64,000 bases of DNA, from the NCBI GenBank assembly GCA_017999365.1, contig JAGNLW010000001.1, positions 380,239-444,238 on the forward strand. Direction: 5' to 3'. Of the stretch, positions 27,701 to 37,309 are shown piece after piece. The translations under genes were made by a program, and so were the position numbers. The stretch is from Candidatus Aminicenantota bacterium. GTDB lineage: Bacteria > Acidobacteriota > Aminicenantia > Aminicenantales > Saccharicenantaceae. Below the pieces are notes generated by a model. The model saw only the letters and a list, made by a program, of their open reading frames with translations, had not been told where the DNA came from and did not search any database. Numbering within the stretch: position 1 is the first letter of the stretch; each line of letters starts with the position of its first letter.

Positions 27701-28612
27701 TCACTTGAGGAGCGCTTCGATCTCGGCCCGGGTCGGGGCCGAGGGCTGGGCGCCGGGGCGGGTGACGGAGATGGCCGCGGCGGCCTGGGCGAAGCGCAGG
27801 GCCTGCGGGAGAGGGCGCTTCTCGGCCAGGGCCACGGCCAGGGCGCCGTTGAAGACGTCGCCGGCGGCCGTCGTGTCCACGGGCTCGACCGGGAACGCCG
27901 GGAGATGCCCCTCGAACCCGTCCGACGACGCGTAGACGCCGCGCTCGCCGAGGGTGACGACGACCGTCGCGGGACCGCGGGCGCGGAGCCGGCGGGCCGC
28001 CTCGCGGGCGCCGGCTTCGCCGCGGACCGCGATCCCGGTCAGCAGCGCCGCTTCGTGCTCGTTGGGCGTGAGGACCGCGACGAGGGAGAGGAGCCCGTCG
28101 CCGAGCTCCCGGGCCGGGGCCGGGTTGAGGATGACGGGCACGCCCCTGTCCTTCGCCGCGCGGGCCGCCGCTTCGACGGTCTCGAGGGGCGACTCGAGCT
28201 GGAGGAGGACGATGTCGGCCGCGCCGAAGGCCTCGGCCGCGGCCTCGATGTCCGCGCCGGCCAGGAGCGCATTGGCGCCCGAGGCGACCGAGATGCTGTT
28301 CTCGCCCCTCCCGTCCACGGTGATGAGGGCGATGCCCGTGGCGGCGCCGGGCGTCGCCCGGACGAACCGCGTCTCGATCCCGTCGCGCGCGAAACCGTCC
28401 AAGGCCTGCCGGCCGAAGAGGTCGTCGCCCACCCTGGCGACGAACGTCACTCGCGCTCCGGCCCGGGCCGCGGCCACGGCCTGGTTGGCGCCCTTGCCGC
28501 CGGCGGCCATGGCGAAGGCGCCGCCGAGGACCGTCTCGCCCGGCCGCGGGATGCGCGGCACGCGGACGACCATGTCCGTGTTGGCGCTGCCGGCGACCAG
28601 GACGCGGGTCAC
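27701..28612 (-). CDS. rbsK: Ribokinase (PfkB family)
   Basis: 303 residues. N-terminal VLVAGSANTDMVVRVPRIPR and GGKGANQAVAAARAGA (PfkB signature 1), and the C-terminal anion-hole/catalytic motif VDTTAAGDVFNGALA. The substrate-binding pattern fits ribokinase, which phosphorylates D-ribose at O5 with ATP; other pentose or nucleoside kinases of the family remain possible. The GTG start overlaps the AlaX stop by 4 bp (GTGA), so it is coupled to that gene. No ribose transporter is nearby. Confidence 0.88.
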   Translation of the reverse strand: MTRVLVAGSANTDMVVRVPRIPRPGETVLGGAFAMAAGGKGANQAVAAARAGARVTFVARVGDDLFGRQALDGFARDGIETRFVRATPGAATGIALITVDGRGENSISVASGANALLAGADIEAAAEAFGAADIVLLQLESPLETVEAAARAAKDRGVPVILNPAPARELGDGLLSLVAVLTPNEHEAALLTGIAVRGEAGAREAARRLRARGPATVVVTLGERGVYASSDGFEGHLPAFPVEPVDTTAAGDVFNGALAVALAEKRPLPQALRFAQAAAAISVTRPGAQPSAPTRAEIEALLK

Positions 28613-29802
28613 GCGTTCTCTTTCAGCCAGGCGACGGCCGCCTCGACGGCCGCGCTCAAGCGGTCTTTTTCGGAGGTGACCAGCTCGACCAGGCTCGGCC
28701 CTCCCCCGCCCTTGACCGGGACGACGGCGCCGACGACCGCAGAGAGTTGCCTCAGGTCCGCCCTCAGGGACGCCGACCGCGCCGCGATCACATGCCCCTG
28801 GCTCTCGGAAGTGGCGCCGTAGACGACCGTGAACTCCCCGCCCTTGACGACGTTGATGGCCAGGAAGCGGGCTTCCTCGGGGGTTTTATCGGCGAGCACC
28901 CCGAAGATGAGCGGCCCGGCCGCGGCGCGGACGACGGCCTCGGCCTCGAAGGCGGCCAGCCGCTCTTCGAGCTGTCGGGCCCGCTTCTTGAGGGCCTTGT
29001 GGTCGGCGGCCAGGCGCTCGACGTGCCCGGCGACATCGCCGGTCGCGCACGAGAAGGCCCCGGCCAGCCGGTGCGCGGTCCGGTCCTTGGCCCGGTAGTC
29101 CCCGAGGGCCCGCCCGCCGCACAGGAACTCGAAGCGGAGGTTGCCGCGGATCTTCTCGGCCGGCCCGAGCCGGATGAGCCCGATCTCGCCGGTCCGCCGG
29201 ACGTGCGTCCCGCCGCAGGCCGAGAAATCGAAGCCGTCGACCTCGACGACGCGCAGGAGCCCCGATCTCTTCGGCGGCCGCCTGAGCGGCACCTCGCCGA
29301 TCCGCTCCTCGGGCACGAAATAGGTTTTGACCGCCCGGTCCTCCCAGACGACGGCGTTGGCCCGGTTCTCGACCCGGTCGAGGTCGGCCTCCGCGGCCGC
29401 GGGGAGGCCGATCTCGAGCGTCGAGACGTCGGGCCCGAGGTGGAACGAGCGCGTCTCGCCTTTGAGGACCTCGAAGAAGGCCTGCGACAGGACGTGCTGG
29501 CCGGTGTGCTGCTGCATGTGGTCGAAGCGATGCGGCCAATCGACGACCCCGTGGACCCGGCCGCCCTCGATCGGCCTGTCGAGGACGTGGAGGATCGCGC
29601 CGTCCTCGCGCTCGAGGACCGCCAGGACCGAGGCCCCGCCGAGCTGGCCTTTGTCCCAGGGTTGGCCGCCCGACTCCGGATAGAGGGCCGTCCGGTCGAG
29701 GACGACGGCGGGGCGCCCTTCGTGTTCCGTCCGCTCGACGGCCTCGGCGTCGAACCCGGTGAGATAGGCGTCCTCGTAGTAGAGCCGCTTCGTCTCGGCC
29801 AT
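28609..29802 (-). CDS. Alanyl-tRNA editing protein, AlaX type, with DHHA1 domain
   Basis: 397 residues. It resembles the editing and C-terminal parts of alanyl-tRNA synthetase without the aminoacylation core. The AlaX zinc site is intact: HMQQHTGQH (His95, His99) and CGGTHV (Cys196, His200). A coiled coil (about 245-275) and a DHHA1 domain rich in Gly (VPVKGGGGPSLVELV) follow. AlaX proteins hydrolyse mischarged Ser- or Gly-tRNA-Ala in trans. GGAGGG precedes the ATG. Forms a unit with the upstream methyltransferase (10-bp gap) and downstream ribokinase. Confidence 0.92.
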   Translation of the reverse strand: MAETKRLYYEDAYLTGFDAEAVERTEHEGRPAVVLDRTALYPESGGQPWDKGQLGGASVLAVLEREDGAILHVLDRPIEGGRVHGVVDWPHRFDHMQQHTGQHVLSQAFFEVLKGETRSFHLGPDVSTLEIGLPAAAEADLDRVENRANAVVWEDRAVKTYFVPEERIGEVPLRRPPKRSGLLRVVEVDGFDFSACGGTHVRRTGEIGLIRLGPAEKIRGNLRFEFLCGGRALGDYRAKDRTAHRLAGAFSCATGDVAGHVERLAADHKALKKRARQLEERLAAFEAEAVVRAAAGPLIFGVLADKTPEEARFLAINVVKGGEFTVVYGATSESQGHVIAARSASLRADLRQLSAVVGAVVPVKGGGGPSLVELVTSEKDRLSAAVEAAVAWLKENA

Positions 29803-29812
29803 GACATCCCTC

Positions 29813-30574
29813 CTACGCTTTGACGGCCACGGCCAGCATCTCGAAATCGTCCGGCGTCAGGGCGTCGGCCCGGCTGAAAGCCCCCAGCCTGGCCCCGAAG
29901 ATCTCGACCGAGGCGAAGCCGGCCTGTTTCAGCAGCCACGTCAGCTCCGGGGGGATGTACCAGCGCTCATCGGAGTCGATCTCGATCGGACGGCCATCGC
30001 GGTCGCGGGTCTTGATCCGCGAACGCATCCGGAAGGTCAGGAGGTCGAATGCGTGGCCTTCGGTCGAGGTTTCGCCGGCTCCCTCGTTCTCGACCTCGCC
30101 GACGGAGCGGTGCAGGGGGAAGAGGCCGTTGAGCGCGCTCATGATGAGCTTCCCGCCGGGGCGCAGGGCCCTGGCCGCGCCGCGCAGGATCTCGAAGTTC
30201 ATCTCGTCGGTCTCCATGAGCGCGAAGCCGCCCTCGCAGAGCATGATGGCCAGGCCGAACTCCCCCTGGAAGGGCAGGGCCCGGGCGTCGCCGACGCGGA
30301 AGTCGGCGGCGATCCCCGCGGCGCCGGCTTTCGCGCGGGCCCACTCGATCTGGGACGGCGACAGGTCGATGCCGGTCACGCGGTAGCCGCGCCGGGCCAG
30401 TTCGATCGCGTGCCGTCCCGTGCCGCAGCCGATGTCGAGAACGGCGACGGACCTCTCTCCCCCGATCTCGGACTCGATGAAATCGCATTCCCCCGAGGTG
30501 CCTTGGGTGAAGGGTTCCTTGTCGTACCTCTCGGCGTAGTCGGTGAACAGCGCTTCGTACCACTTCTTGGCCAT
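29813..30574 (-). CDS. Class I SAM-dependent methyltransferase
   Basis: 253 residues. Motif I is VLDIGCGTGRHAIELARRG and the acidic SAM-ribose contact is GIDLS; motif IV-like FGLAIMLCEGGFALM follows, then LRPGGKLIMSALNG. A cytoplasmic Rossmann methyltransferase with no recognisable substrate specificity. First gene of the methyltransferase-AlaX-ribokinase unit; the combination with a tRNA editing protein might suggest a tRNA link, but this is speculation. Divergent from the S9 peptidase gene. Confidence 0.85.
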   Translation of the reverse strand: MAKKWYEALFTDYAERYDKEPFTQGTSGECDFIESEIGGERSVAVLDIGCGTGRHAIELARRGYRVTGIDLSPSQIEWARAKAGAAGIAADFRVGDARALPFQGEFGLAIMLCEGGFALMETDEMNFEILRGAARALRPGGKLIMSALNGLFPLHRSVGEVENEGAGETSTEGHAFDLLTFRMRSRIKTRDRDGRPIEIDSDERWYIPPELTWLLKQAGFASVEIFGARLGAFSRADALTPDDFEMLAVAVKA

Positions 30575-30646
30575 GGGCCGAGGATAGTCCGGCCGCAGGC
30601 GGGAGTCAACCCCGCCCGCGGGGCCGCGCCCGCAGGGGAATTCGTT

Positions 30647-30675
30647 TTGACGGCGCGCGCCGGCCCGGATAGAAT
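30647..30675 (+). promoter_or_regulatory. Sigma-70-like promoter for the S9 peptidase gene
   Basis: TTGACG (30647-30652), 17-bp spacer, TAGAAT (30670-30675). The best -35/-10 pair in the window. The ATG is at 30703 with AGGAGG in between. Confidence 0.6.
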
Positions 30676-30702
30676 CCCCGTGAATACCGCCAGGAGGTCC
30701 CC

Positions 30703-33507
30703 ATGACGTCTCTCCGCAAATCCGGCCGCGCCGCGCTCACCGCCTTGGCCCTCGGCTTCGTGCTGGCCCTGACCGGGCCGCCCTTGAACGCCCAGGCCAA
30801 GAAGGCCCTGACCTTCACCGACATGATGAAGTTCCGGCACCTGCGGAACCCCGTCATCTCGGAGGACGGGCTGTGGGTGGCATTCGCTTCCCAGCCCGAC
30901 CGGGGGGACGGCGAAGGGATGACCGTCCACGTCCGGACGGGCCGGACCCACGTCGTCGCCCGCGGCTCCCGGCCCCTCCTGTCGTCCGACGGCCGCTGGG
31001 CGGCCTTCACCGTCCTGCCCAAGGCCGAGGAGGCCGAGAAGGCCGCCAAGGACAGGCCCAAGCCGGGGCTGGCCCTGGTCGACCTCGTGTCGGGCGAAGT
31101 CCGCGAGATGGCCGGCGTCGACCGCTTCGCCTTCTCCGAGGACGGGGCCTGGCTGGCCGTCCTGCTGGCCAAGGAGGACAAGAAGGAAGACAAGCCCGAG
31201 GCCAAGCCGGAGGCTAAGCCCGGAGCCAAGGCCGCCGCGCTGGAGACCGGCGCCGACCTCATCCTCGAGCGCTTGGCCACGGGTGAAGAGACCCGGACGG
31301 CCTTCGTGACGTCGTTCGCCTTCGACAAGGCCTCCTCACGCCTGGCCTACGCGGCCGCCCGTCCGGACGGAAAGGTCAACGGCGTCTTCCTCCGCGATCT
31401 GGGCCAGCCCGGCCTGCCCGAGACCGCCGTCCATCGGGCCGAACGCGGGTCCTATCGGAACCTGTCCTGGTCGGAAGCGGGCGGCCGCCTGGCGTTCGTC
31501 GCCGGCCTCCAGGACGACAAAGCCCGGGTCCGGACCTGCTCGCTGTGGCGTTGGGACGCGGCGACGGGCCGGGCCGTCGAAGCCGTGGGTGCCGGCGCCC
31601 CTCCCGAGGGATGGATCATCCCGGCCAAGAACGAGCTCACCTGGAGCAAGGACGGCCGGCGCCTGTTCTTCGGCCTGAAGCCGTCGGAGATGGAAGACCC
31701 GGCCGAGCCGGAGAAGACGGAGGTCGCGGCCGCTCCGGTCGATCTCTACGACTGGGAGGCCATCCTGGCCAAGCGCGAGGTCGACGTCTGGCACTGGAAC
31801 GACCCGTTCATCAACTCGCATCAGAAGAAGATCTGGAACCGCCTCAAGGACCAGACCTACGCGGCCGTCCTCCACGCCGACACCGGCCGCTTCGTCGCCC
31901 TTGCCGACCGCGACCTTCCCCAGGTCGAGACGGGCGACCAGGCCCGCCTCGTCCTCGGCTCCTCCGATGTCCCCTACCGCAAGGAGGTCACCTGGGACGG
32001 CGACTACCGGGACGTCTATCTCGTCGATCTGGCCGACGGCTCCCGCAGGAAGATCATCACCCGGCACGCCGGGCGGCCCAGCCTGTCTCCCGGGGGCAGA
32101 GCGGTCGTCTTCTATGAGCGGGGAGATTGGCACCTGTGGGACGTGAACGGCGGCAAGAGCCTGAACCTGACGGCCGGGCTCGGCGTCCCGTTCGCCGACG
32201 AGGACCACGACACGCCGGACGAGCCCGGCGGCTACGGCGTGGCCGGGTGGATGGCCGACGACTCGGCCGTCCTCATCTACGACAAGTTCGACGTCTGGCG
32301 GTTCGAGGTGCCTACGGGGCGGGCCGCCAACTTGACCGAAGGCGAAGGCCGCAAGGCGCGGACCCGGTTCCGGGTCGTCCGCCTCGATCCCGACGCGCCC
32401 GGCTTCGCCAGGAACGAACGGCTCCTGCTCGGCGGCACCGACGAGCGCGACAAGAGCGAGGGTTTCTGGACCGCCCGGGCCGGGACCCCGGGGATCACCG
32501 CGCTCCTCGAGGGACCGCGCAAGTTCACCGTCGTGGCCAAGGCCAAGAGAAGCGACACGCTCCTCTACACCCGCGAGAGCTACGGGGAGTTCCCCGATCT
32601 GTGGGCCGCCGGGACCGACCTCGGCTCGCCCCGCAGGCTCACCGACCTCAATCCCCAGATCAAGGACTTCGCCTGGGGGACGGCCGAGCTCGTCGAGTGG
32701 ACGAGCGCCGGGGGGGTCCCGCTCCAGGGCGTGCTCATCAAGCCCGGCAACTACGAGCCGGGCCGCCGCTATCCCGTCATCGTCTATTTCTACGAACTGT
32801 CCTCCCAGCGCCTGCACGAGTTCAACCAGGTCGTCGTCAACCACCGGCCCTGTTTCCCGTTCTACGCCAGCAACGGCTACGCCGTCTTCCTGCCCGACGT
32901 GCGCTTCGAGGTCGGGCTCCCGGGGCCTTCCGAGGTCCGGTGCCTCGTCCCCGGCGCGCAGAAGCTCGTCGACATGGGCGTCGCCGACCCGGCCCGGATC
33001 GGCCTCCACGGCCATTCCTGGAGCGGCTACGGGACGGCCTACGTCGTCACCCAGACGGACTTTTTCGCCTGCGCCGTCGCGGGCGCCGCCGTGGCCAACA
33101 TGACTAGCGCCTACAGCGGCATCCGCTACGAGTCCGGCGTGGCCCGCCAGATGCAGTACGAGAAGCAGCAGAGCCGCATCGGGGGCAGCCTCTGGGAGAA
33201 ACCGGGGCTCTTCTGGGAGAACTCGCCGGTCTTCTTCGCCGACCGCGTCCGGACGCCCCTTCTGCTCATGCACGGCGACGAGGACGGGGCCGTGCCCTGG
33301 ACCCAGAGCGTCGAGCTCTACCTGGCCATGCGGCGTCTGGGAAAGGACTGCGTCTTCCTCCAGTACCGGGGCGAGCCCCACCACCCCCAGAAGTACGCCA
33401 ACAAGCTCGACTACTCCATCAAGATGAAGGAATATTTCGACCACTACCTCAAGGGCGCGCCGGCCCCGGAGTGGCTGAGCAAGGGCGTCCTCTACAACGG
33501 CAAGTGA
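30703..33507 (+). CDS. Secreted S9-family prolyl oligopeptidase-like peptidase
   Basis: 934 residues: signal peptide (ending about residue 31), a beta-propeller region (about 40-640) and an alpha/beta-hydrolase domain (about 670-915). The catalytic Ser is S772 in GHSWSGYG, where the usual second Gly of GxSxGG is Ser774; the acid is in MHGDEDGAVPW and the His in RGEPHHPQ. A Lys/Glu/Pro low-complexity stretch (KEDKKEDKPEAKPEAKPG) near residue 165 looks like a surface loop. Predicted periplasmic oligopeptidase in peptide scavenging. AGGAGG precedes the ATG. Confidence 0.93.
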   Translation: MTSLRKSGRAALTALALGFVLALTGPPLNAQAKKALTFTDMMKFRHLRNPVISEDGLWVAFASQPDRGDGEGMTVHVRTGRTHVVARGSRPLLSSDGRWAAFTVLPKAEEAEKAAKDRPKPGLALVDLVSGEVREMAGVDRFAFSEDGAWLAVLLAKEDKKEDKPEAKPEAKPGAKAAALETGADLILERLATGEETRTAFVTSFAFDKASSRLAYAAARPDGKVNGVFLRDLGQPGLPETAVHRAERGSYRNLSWSEAGGRLAFVAGLQDDKARVRTCSLWRWDAATGRAVEAVGAGAPPEGWIIPAKNELTWSKDGRRLFFGLKPSEMEDPAEPEKTEVAAAPVDLYDWEAILAKREVDVWHWNDPFINSHQKKIWNRLKDQTYAAVLHADTGRFVALADRDLPQVETGDQARLVLGSSDVPYRKEVTWDGDYRDVYLVDLADGSRRKIITRHAGRPSLSPGGRAVVFYERGDWHLWDVNGGKSLNLTAGLGVPFADEDHDTPDEPGGYGVAGWMADDSAVLIYDKFDVWRFEVPTGRAANLTEGEGRKARTRFRVVRLDPDAPGFARNERLLLGGTDERDKSEGFWTARAGTPGITALLEGPRKFTVVAKAKRSDTLLYTRESYGEFPDLWAAGTDLGSPRRLTDLNPQIKDFAWGTAELVEWTSAGGVPLQGVLIKPGNYEPGRRYPVIVYFYELSSQRLHEFNQVVVNHRPCFPFYASNGYAVFLPDVRFEVGLPGPSEVRCLVPGAQKLVDMGVADPARIGLHGHSWSGYGTAYVVTQTDFFACAVAGAAVANMTSAYSGIRYESGVARQMQYEKQQSRIGGSLWEKPGLFWENSPVFFADRVRTPLLLMHGDEDGAVPWTQSVELYLAMRRLGKDCVFLQYRGEPHHPQKYANKLDYSIKMKEYFDHYLKGAPAPEWLSKGVLYNGK

Positions 33508-33511
33508 AGGG

Positions 33512-34729
33512 TCACAGGACGCGGAAGAGGAGCAGTTCGAGAAGGGCGAACCCGAACACCGCGGCCACGGGACCGACGAGGATGCGGTAGACGGCCCGCA
33601 GGTCGGCCTTGAAGTATTCGGCCGTCAGGGCCAGGCAGAGGTGGGCCGGCGACAGGAGGATGCCGGCGAAGCCGCTGACGAAGGCGAAGGTCAGCAGGAC
33701 CATGTCCGGCGCCCCGGTCCCGACGATGGGCACGAGGAGCGGGAAGGCGATGGCCACGTAGGCTTGGTTGACGCCCGTCAGCAGCCCGACCAGGAACGGC
33801 GCCGCGAAGAGGAGCGCGTAGGCCGAGGCGCCGTGCGGCGGGACGGCCCGGACGACGGCCTCGAGGGCCCCGGAGTCCTCCAGGACGCGCTTGAAAATCA
33901 TGACGGCCACGGTCAGCCAGACCGTCCGGACCGAGAAGCTCCGGGCCGCGACGGCCCAACGCCCCTTGAGGTCCAGCCGCGCCGTGACCTGCGTCAGCGC
34001 CGCCGCGACGGCCAGGGCGATGAGCATGTCCAGCCGGAAGGCGAAGATGAGGACGATGGTCAGGACGATGGGCCAGATGCTGAGCACGACCCGGGCGGCG
34101 TCCCGCCACGTGCCGTTCGCCTCCCGCTCGCGCGGCAGGCGCGGCAGCCTGCGGAACAGGAGGGCGAGGCCCGCCCCGATGGCCACCAGGCTGTAGAACC
34201 CTTGGTAGAGACCGATCTTCCAGACCGGCACGCGGAAGATGGCCGAGGCCATGATGACGCTCAGGTAGAGCGGCCAGCCGTATTCCCAGACGTGGCGGAA
34301 CCAGTAGTTGTAGAAGGTCTTCCAGTCGGCCGGCACGTTCCACCGCCGGGCCGCCTCGTCGACGATGGGCGCTCCCATCATGGCCCCGCCCATCATCGGC
34401 AGCAGCCCGATGAAGGCCGAGGGGATGGCCAGGATGAGCCGGTCGTCCCGGACGAGGTTCTTCAGCGCGTCGACCATGCTCCGGAAGGCCCCGCTCGACT
34501 GCAGGAATTCGCCCAGGTAGAGGACGAGGACGACGATGGCCGCCAGCTCGAAGGTCGGCCAAGAGACCGCCCCGCCCCAGACGGCCCGCCCGAAGGCGAG
34601 CGGCCCCATGCCGAAAAGCGCCGCCGCCAGCACCGAATCGAGGAACAGGACCAGGCCCAGGTCCCATTTGAGCCGGATGAGGACGAGCAGGAGGGCCAGG
34701 ACGAGGCCGATCTTGAGCAGGACGGCCAT
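33512..34729 (-). CDS. DUF401-family integral membrane protein (putative transporter)
   Basis: 405 residues with about 10 hydrophobic helices. Motifs GLLPMMGGAMMGAPIVDEAA and WFRHVWEYGWPLYLSVIM, plus FVSGFAGILLSPAHLCL late in the protein, match the DUF401 family, relatives of ion-transporter-type permeases. The substrate is unknown. Last gene of a three-gene minus-strand operon (amidohydrolase, RNase HIII, this gene) with a 1-bp gap from RNase HIII; the association may be only positional. Convergent with the S9 gene, 4 bp apart. Confidence 0.8.
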   Translation of the reverse strand: MAVLLKIGLVLALLLVLIRLKWDLGLVLFLDSVLAAALFGMGPLAFGRAVWGGAVSWPTFELAAIVVLVLYLGEFLQSSGAFRSMVDALKNLVRDDRLILAIPSAFIGLLPMMGGAMMGAPIVDEAARRWNVPADWKTFYNYWFRHVWEYGWPLYLSVIMASAIFRVPVWKIGLYQGFYSLVAIGAGLALLFRRLPRLPREREANGTWRDAARVVLSIWPIVLTIVLIFAFRLDMLIALAVAAALTQVTARLDLKGRWAVAARSFSVRTVWLTVAVMIFKRVLEDSGALEAVVRAVPPHGASAYALLFAAPFLVGLLTGVNQAYVAIAFPLLVPIVGTGAPDMVLLTFAFVSGFAGILLSPAHLCLALTAEYFKADLRAVYRILVGPVAAVFGFALLELLLFRVL

Positions 34730-34730
34730 G

Positions 34731-35411
34731 TCAGACGAGCTTGCTCACGCCGGCCGCGGCCAGGACCCGCACGGTCGTCTTGAAGTGGCTCTTGGCCACG
34801 CGCTCCAGGACGTCCGGGCCCTTCGCTTTAACCAGCCGGACGGCGGCCGCCTCGACCAGGTCCGAGGCGCCCTTGGGAAGCTCCATCCCGACGTCCTTCG
34901 ACAGATAGCCGAGGCGCGTCAGGAACTCGGCCCGGGCCAGGATGGAGGCGGCCGCGACGGCCGGGTCCTCCTCGGCCCGGTGCATCTGGACGAGCTCGAT
35001 CTCCCGGCCCTTCTGGAGCAGGGCGTTGCGGACGAACTTCTCGTCGCCGAACTGGTCTGTCACGGCCTTGCCCGCCGGGACGCGCTCGAGGACGTTCTCG
35101 ATGGCCCGGGCGTGGCCCCAGGCCAGCAGGCGGTTGAGGTTGCGGAGCTTGGCCCAGAGCTCGTTGTATTTCTCCGGGCCGACGGCGATGACCGAGTGGT
35201 AGGGGTAGGCGCGCTTGAGGGTCCGGGCGATGTCGAGACAACGCCCGTCCGAGACCCGCTTCGAATCCCTGACCCCGAGCTCGGCCAGGACGCCCTCCTG
35301 CTCCTCGGGCATGAAAAAGGCGGCGATGACGAGCGGCCCGAAGTAGTCGCCCTTGCCCGACTCGTCCGTGCCGATGCGGCCCGGCTCGGCCGGGAACAGG
35401 GCCGCGCTCAC
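34731..35411 (-). CDS. rnhC: Ribonuclease HIII lacking the N-terminal domain
   Basis: 226 residues. The catalytic start GTDESGKGDYFGPL (Asp16, Glu17) and VRDSKRV are typical of RNase HIII rather than HII, as is AIENVLERVPAGKAVTDQFG; the C-terminal block PAVAAASILARAEFL fits. It cleaves RNA in RNA-DNA hybrids. Classical RNase HIII has a TBP-like substrate-binding domain of about 80-90 residues before this core; here the protein begins 13 residues before GTDES, so that domain is absent. The GTG start overlaps the amidohydrolase stop (GTGA). Confidence 0.9.
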   Translation of the reverse strand: MSAALFPAEPGRIGTDESGKGDYFGPLVIAAFFMPEEQEGVLAELGVRDSKRVSDGRCLDIARTLKRAYPYHSVIAVGPEKYNELWAKLRNLNRLLAWGHARAIENVLERVPAGKAVTDQFGDEKFVRNALLQKGREIELVQMHRAEEDPAVAAASILARAEFLTRLGYLSKDVGMELPKGASDLVEAAAVRLVKAKGPDVLERVAKSHFKTTVRVLAAAGVSKLV

Positions 35412-37093
35412 CGGTCCTTCCCGTAGACGACGCGGCCGTCGAAGACGGTCAGGCGGACCCGGGCGTTGCCGATCTCCTCCGGCGGGACGGTGAAGATGTC
35501 GCGGTCGAGGACGACGAGGTCGGCCAGCTTGCCCGGCTCGATCGTCCCCTTGTCGGCCTCGGCGAACTCGGCCCAGGCGCCGTTGACGGTGTAGGCCCGG
35601 ACGGCCTCCTCGACGGAGACCTTCTCACCGGGGACCCATCCTCCGGGATCGGCCCCGTCGAGGGTCCGCCGCGTCACGGCCGCGTAGATGCCCAGGATGG
35701 GCTCGAGCGGCCCGACCGTCCAGTCCGAGCCGAAGGCCAGGACGGCACCCGCCCGGCGCAGCGACTCGAAAGCGTACGTCGTCTTGATCCGCTCGGGCCC
35801 GATCTTGGTCTCGGCCCAGCGGCCGTCGTCGATGGCGTGATAGGGCTGGACCGCGGCGACCAGGCCCAGCTTCCCGAACCGGGCGATGTCGGCCGGCCGC
35901 ATGTGCTGGGCGTGCTCGACGCGCCAGCGCCGGTCGCGCGGCCCGTTCTCCCGGACCGCCTTTTCGAAGATATCGAGGAGCAGGCTGTTCGCCCTGTCGC
36001 CGATGGCATGGATGGCCACCTGCAGCCCGGCCCGGTCGGCGGCCAGGATGCGTTTCTCCATGATCCCCTCGGGGAACATGTGGCCGTTGAGGAGGCCCGT
36101 GTTGCCCGGTTCGTCCGTATAGGGCTCGAAGAAGAAGGCCGTGCCCGAGCCGAGCGAACCGTCGACGAAGCCCTTGAGCCCGGCCAGCTTGAGGACCGGG
36201 CCGCCGAACGGCGACTTGAGCCGCAGCGCCGCCAGCGTCTCCACCTCGGTGATCGGAATGTAGAGGTTGACCCGCGTCGTCAGCCGGCCTCGCCGCAGCA
36301 GCTCCTGGAAGACCTCGAAGCTGGCCGCGTCGGCCATCTCGGAAACCGAGGTCACGCCGTTCGCGGCGGCGTGGCGGACCGAAGCCTCGGCCGCCTCGAG
36401 CTTCTCGGCGAACGACGGCTCGGGGACCTTGGCCAGGACGAGGTCGATGGCCGTGTCCTTGAGGATGCCGGTCGGCTCGCCCGTGACCGGGTCCTTCCCG
36501 ATCTCGCCGCCCGGCGGCGCCGGCGTGTCCTTGGTGACGCCGGCCAGCTGCAGGGCCCGCGTGTTGGCCACGACCATGTGCCCGTCGAAGCGGTTGACGC
36601 ACACGGGATTGTCGGGGGTCACGGCGTCGATCCAGTCCCGCCGCGGCAGCTCGACCGGGTCGAACTGCTGGTGGTCCCAGTCGCCGGTCAGGATCCAGCG
36701 GTCCGGGCCGAGCTCGCGGGCCTTGGCCGCGACGCGGGCCGTGAACTCCGCGCGGCTCTTGGCGTCGCGGAGCTGAATGCTCTTCAGGGCGAAGCCGCCG
36801 GCCAGGAAGTGGGTGTGGCTGTCGTTGAAGCCCGGCAGCACGACGGCGCCGCCGAGGTCGACGAACTTGGTCCCCGGCCCCGCCAGGGCGCCGACCTCGG
36901 CCGTCGTCCCGACGGCGTAGATCCTGTCCCCGCGGGCGGCCACGGCCTCGGCCCACGGCTTGGCCGCGTCTCCCGTCCAGACCTTCCCGTTGACCAACGC
37001 CAGGTCGACCATGTTCGCCTCCGTCCGCCGGTGACAGCCGGCCGCGATCGTCACCGCCAGCAACAAGACCATCGCTCGGTACGCGTGTGTCAT
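35408..37093 (-). CDS. Amidohydrolase-family lipoprotein (YtcJ-like)
   Basis: 561 residues with a lipoprotein signal (MVLLLAVTIAAGC). Metal-dependent hydrolase features: NDSHTHFLAGG, DWDHQQFDPVELPR, AIHAIGDRAN, EHAQHMRP and AFGSDWTVGP, ending GKLADLVVLDRDIFTVPPEE. YtcJ/DUF-type amidohydrolases of this group act on unknown amide or ester substrates; here probably on the periplasmic face. First gene of the unit with rnhC and the DUF401 gene. A TATATAA-like -10 lies within the 216-bp gap shared with the divergent efp. Confidence 0.9.
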   Translation of the reverse strand: MTHAYRAMVLLLAVTIAAGCHRRTEANMVDLALVNGKVWTGDAAKPWAEAVAARGDRIYAVGTTAEVGALAGPGTKFVDLGGAVVLPGFNDSHTHFLAGGFALKSIQLRDAKSRAEFTARVAAKARELGPDRWILTGDWDHQQFDPVELPRRDWIDAVTPDNPVCVNRFDGHMVVANTRALQLAGVTKDTPAPPGGEIGKDPVTGEPTGILKDTAIDLVLAKVPEPSFAEKLEAAEASVRHAAANGVTSVSEMADAASFEVFQELLRRGRLTTRVNLYIPITEVETLAALRLKSPFGGPVLKLAGLKGFVDGSLGSGTAFFFEPYTDEPGNTGLLNGHMFPEGIMEKRILAADRAGLQVAIHAIGDRANSLLLDIFEKAVRENGPRDRRWRVEHAQHMRPADIARFGKLGLVAAVQPYHAIDDGRWAETKIGPERIKTTYAFESLRRAGAVLAFGSDWTVGPLEPILGIYAAVTRRTLDGADPGGWVPGEKVSVEEAVRAYTVNGAWAEFAEADKGTIEPGKLADLVVLDRDIFTVPPEEIGNARVRLTVFDGRVVYGKDR

Positions 37094-37253
37094 GTTCGAT
37101 TATTTCTTTCAGGACCTTATATAAAAGAAACGGGTGATGAAAGCAACCCGGCGGGCGGAGGCGATCTCCGAGTCCCCCGAGCGGCCGGCCGGAAGGGCTA
37201 TCCTCCGAGAGGCCCCGAACCGGTACGGCCGCAGTGCGCGGCTTTGACGAGTG

Positions 37254-37262
37254 TGGTAGAAT
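37254..37262 (+). promoter_or_regulatory. Extended -10 promoter for efp
   Basis: TGG followed by TAGAAT, 47 bp before the efp ATG. Same arrangement as before the M14-like gene. A TTGACG sits only 7 bp upstream of the hexamer, too close to be its -35. Confidence 0.45.
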
Positions 37263-37309
37263 AAGCGGCTTGACGGGCGTCTGCCGGCGCCCGATCCCTC
37301 GGAGGCCCT

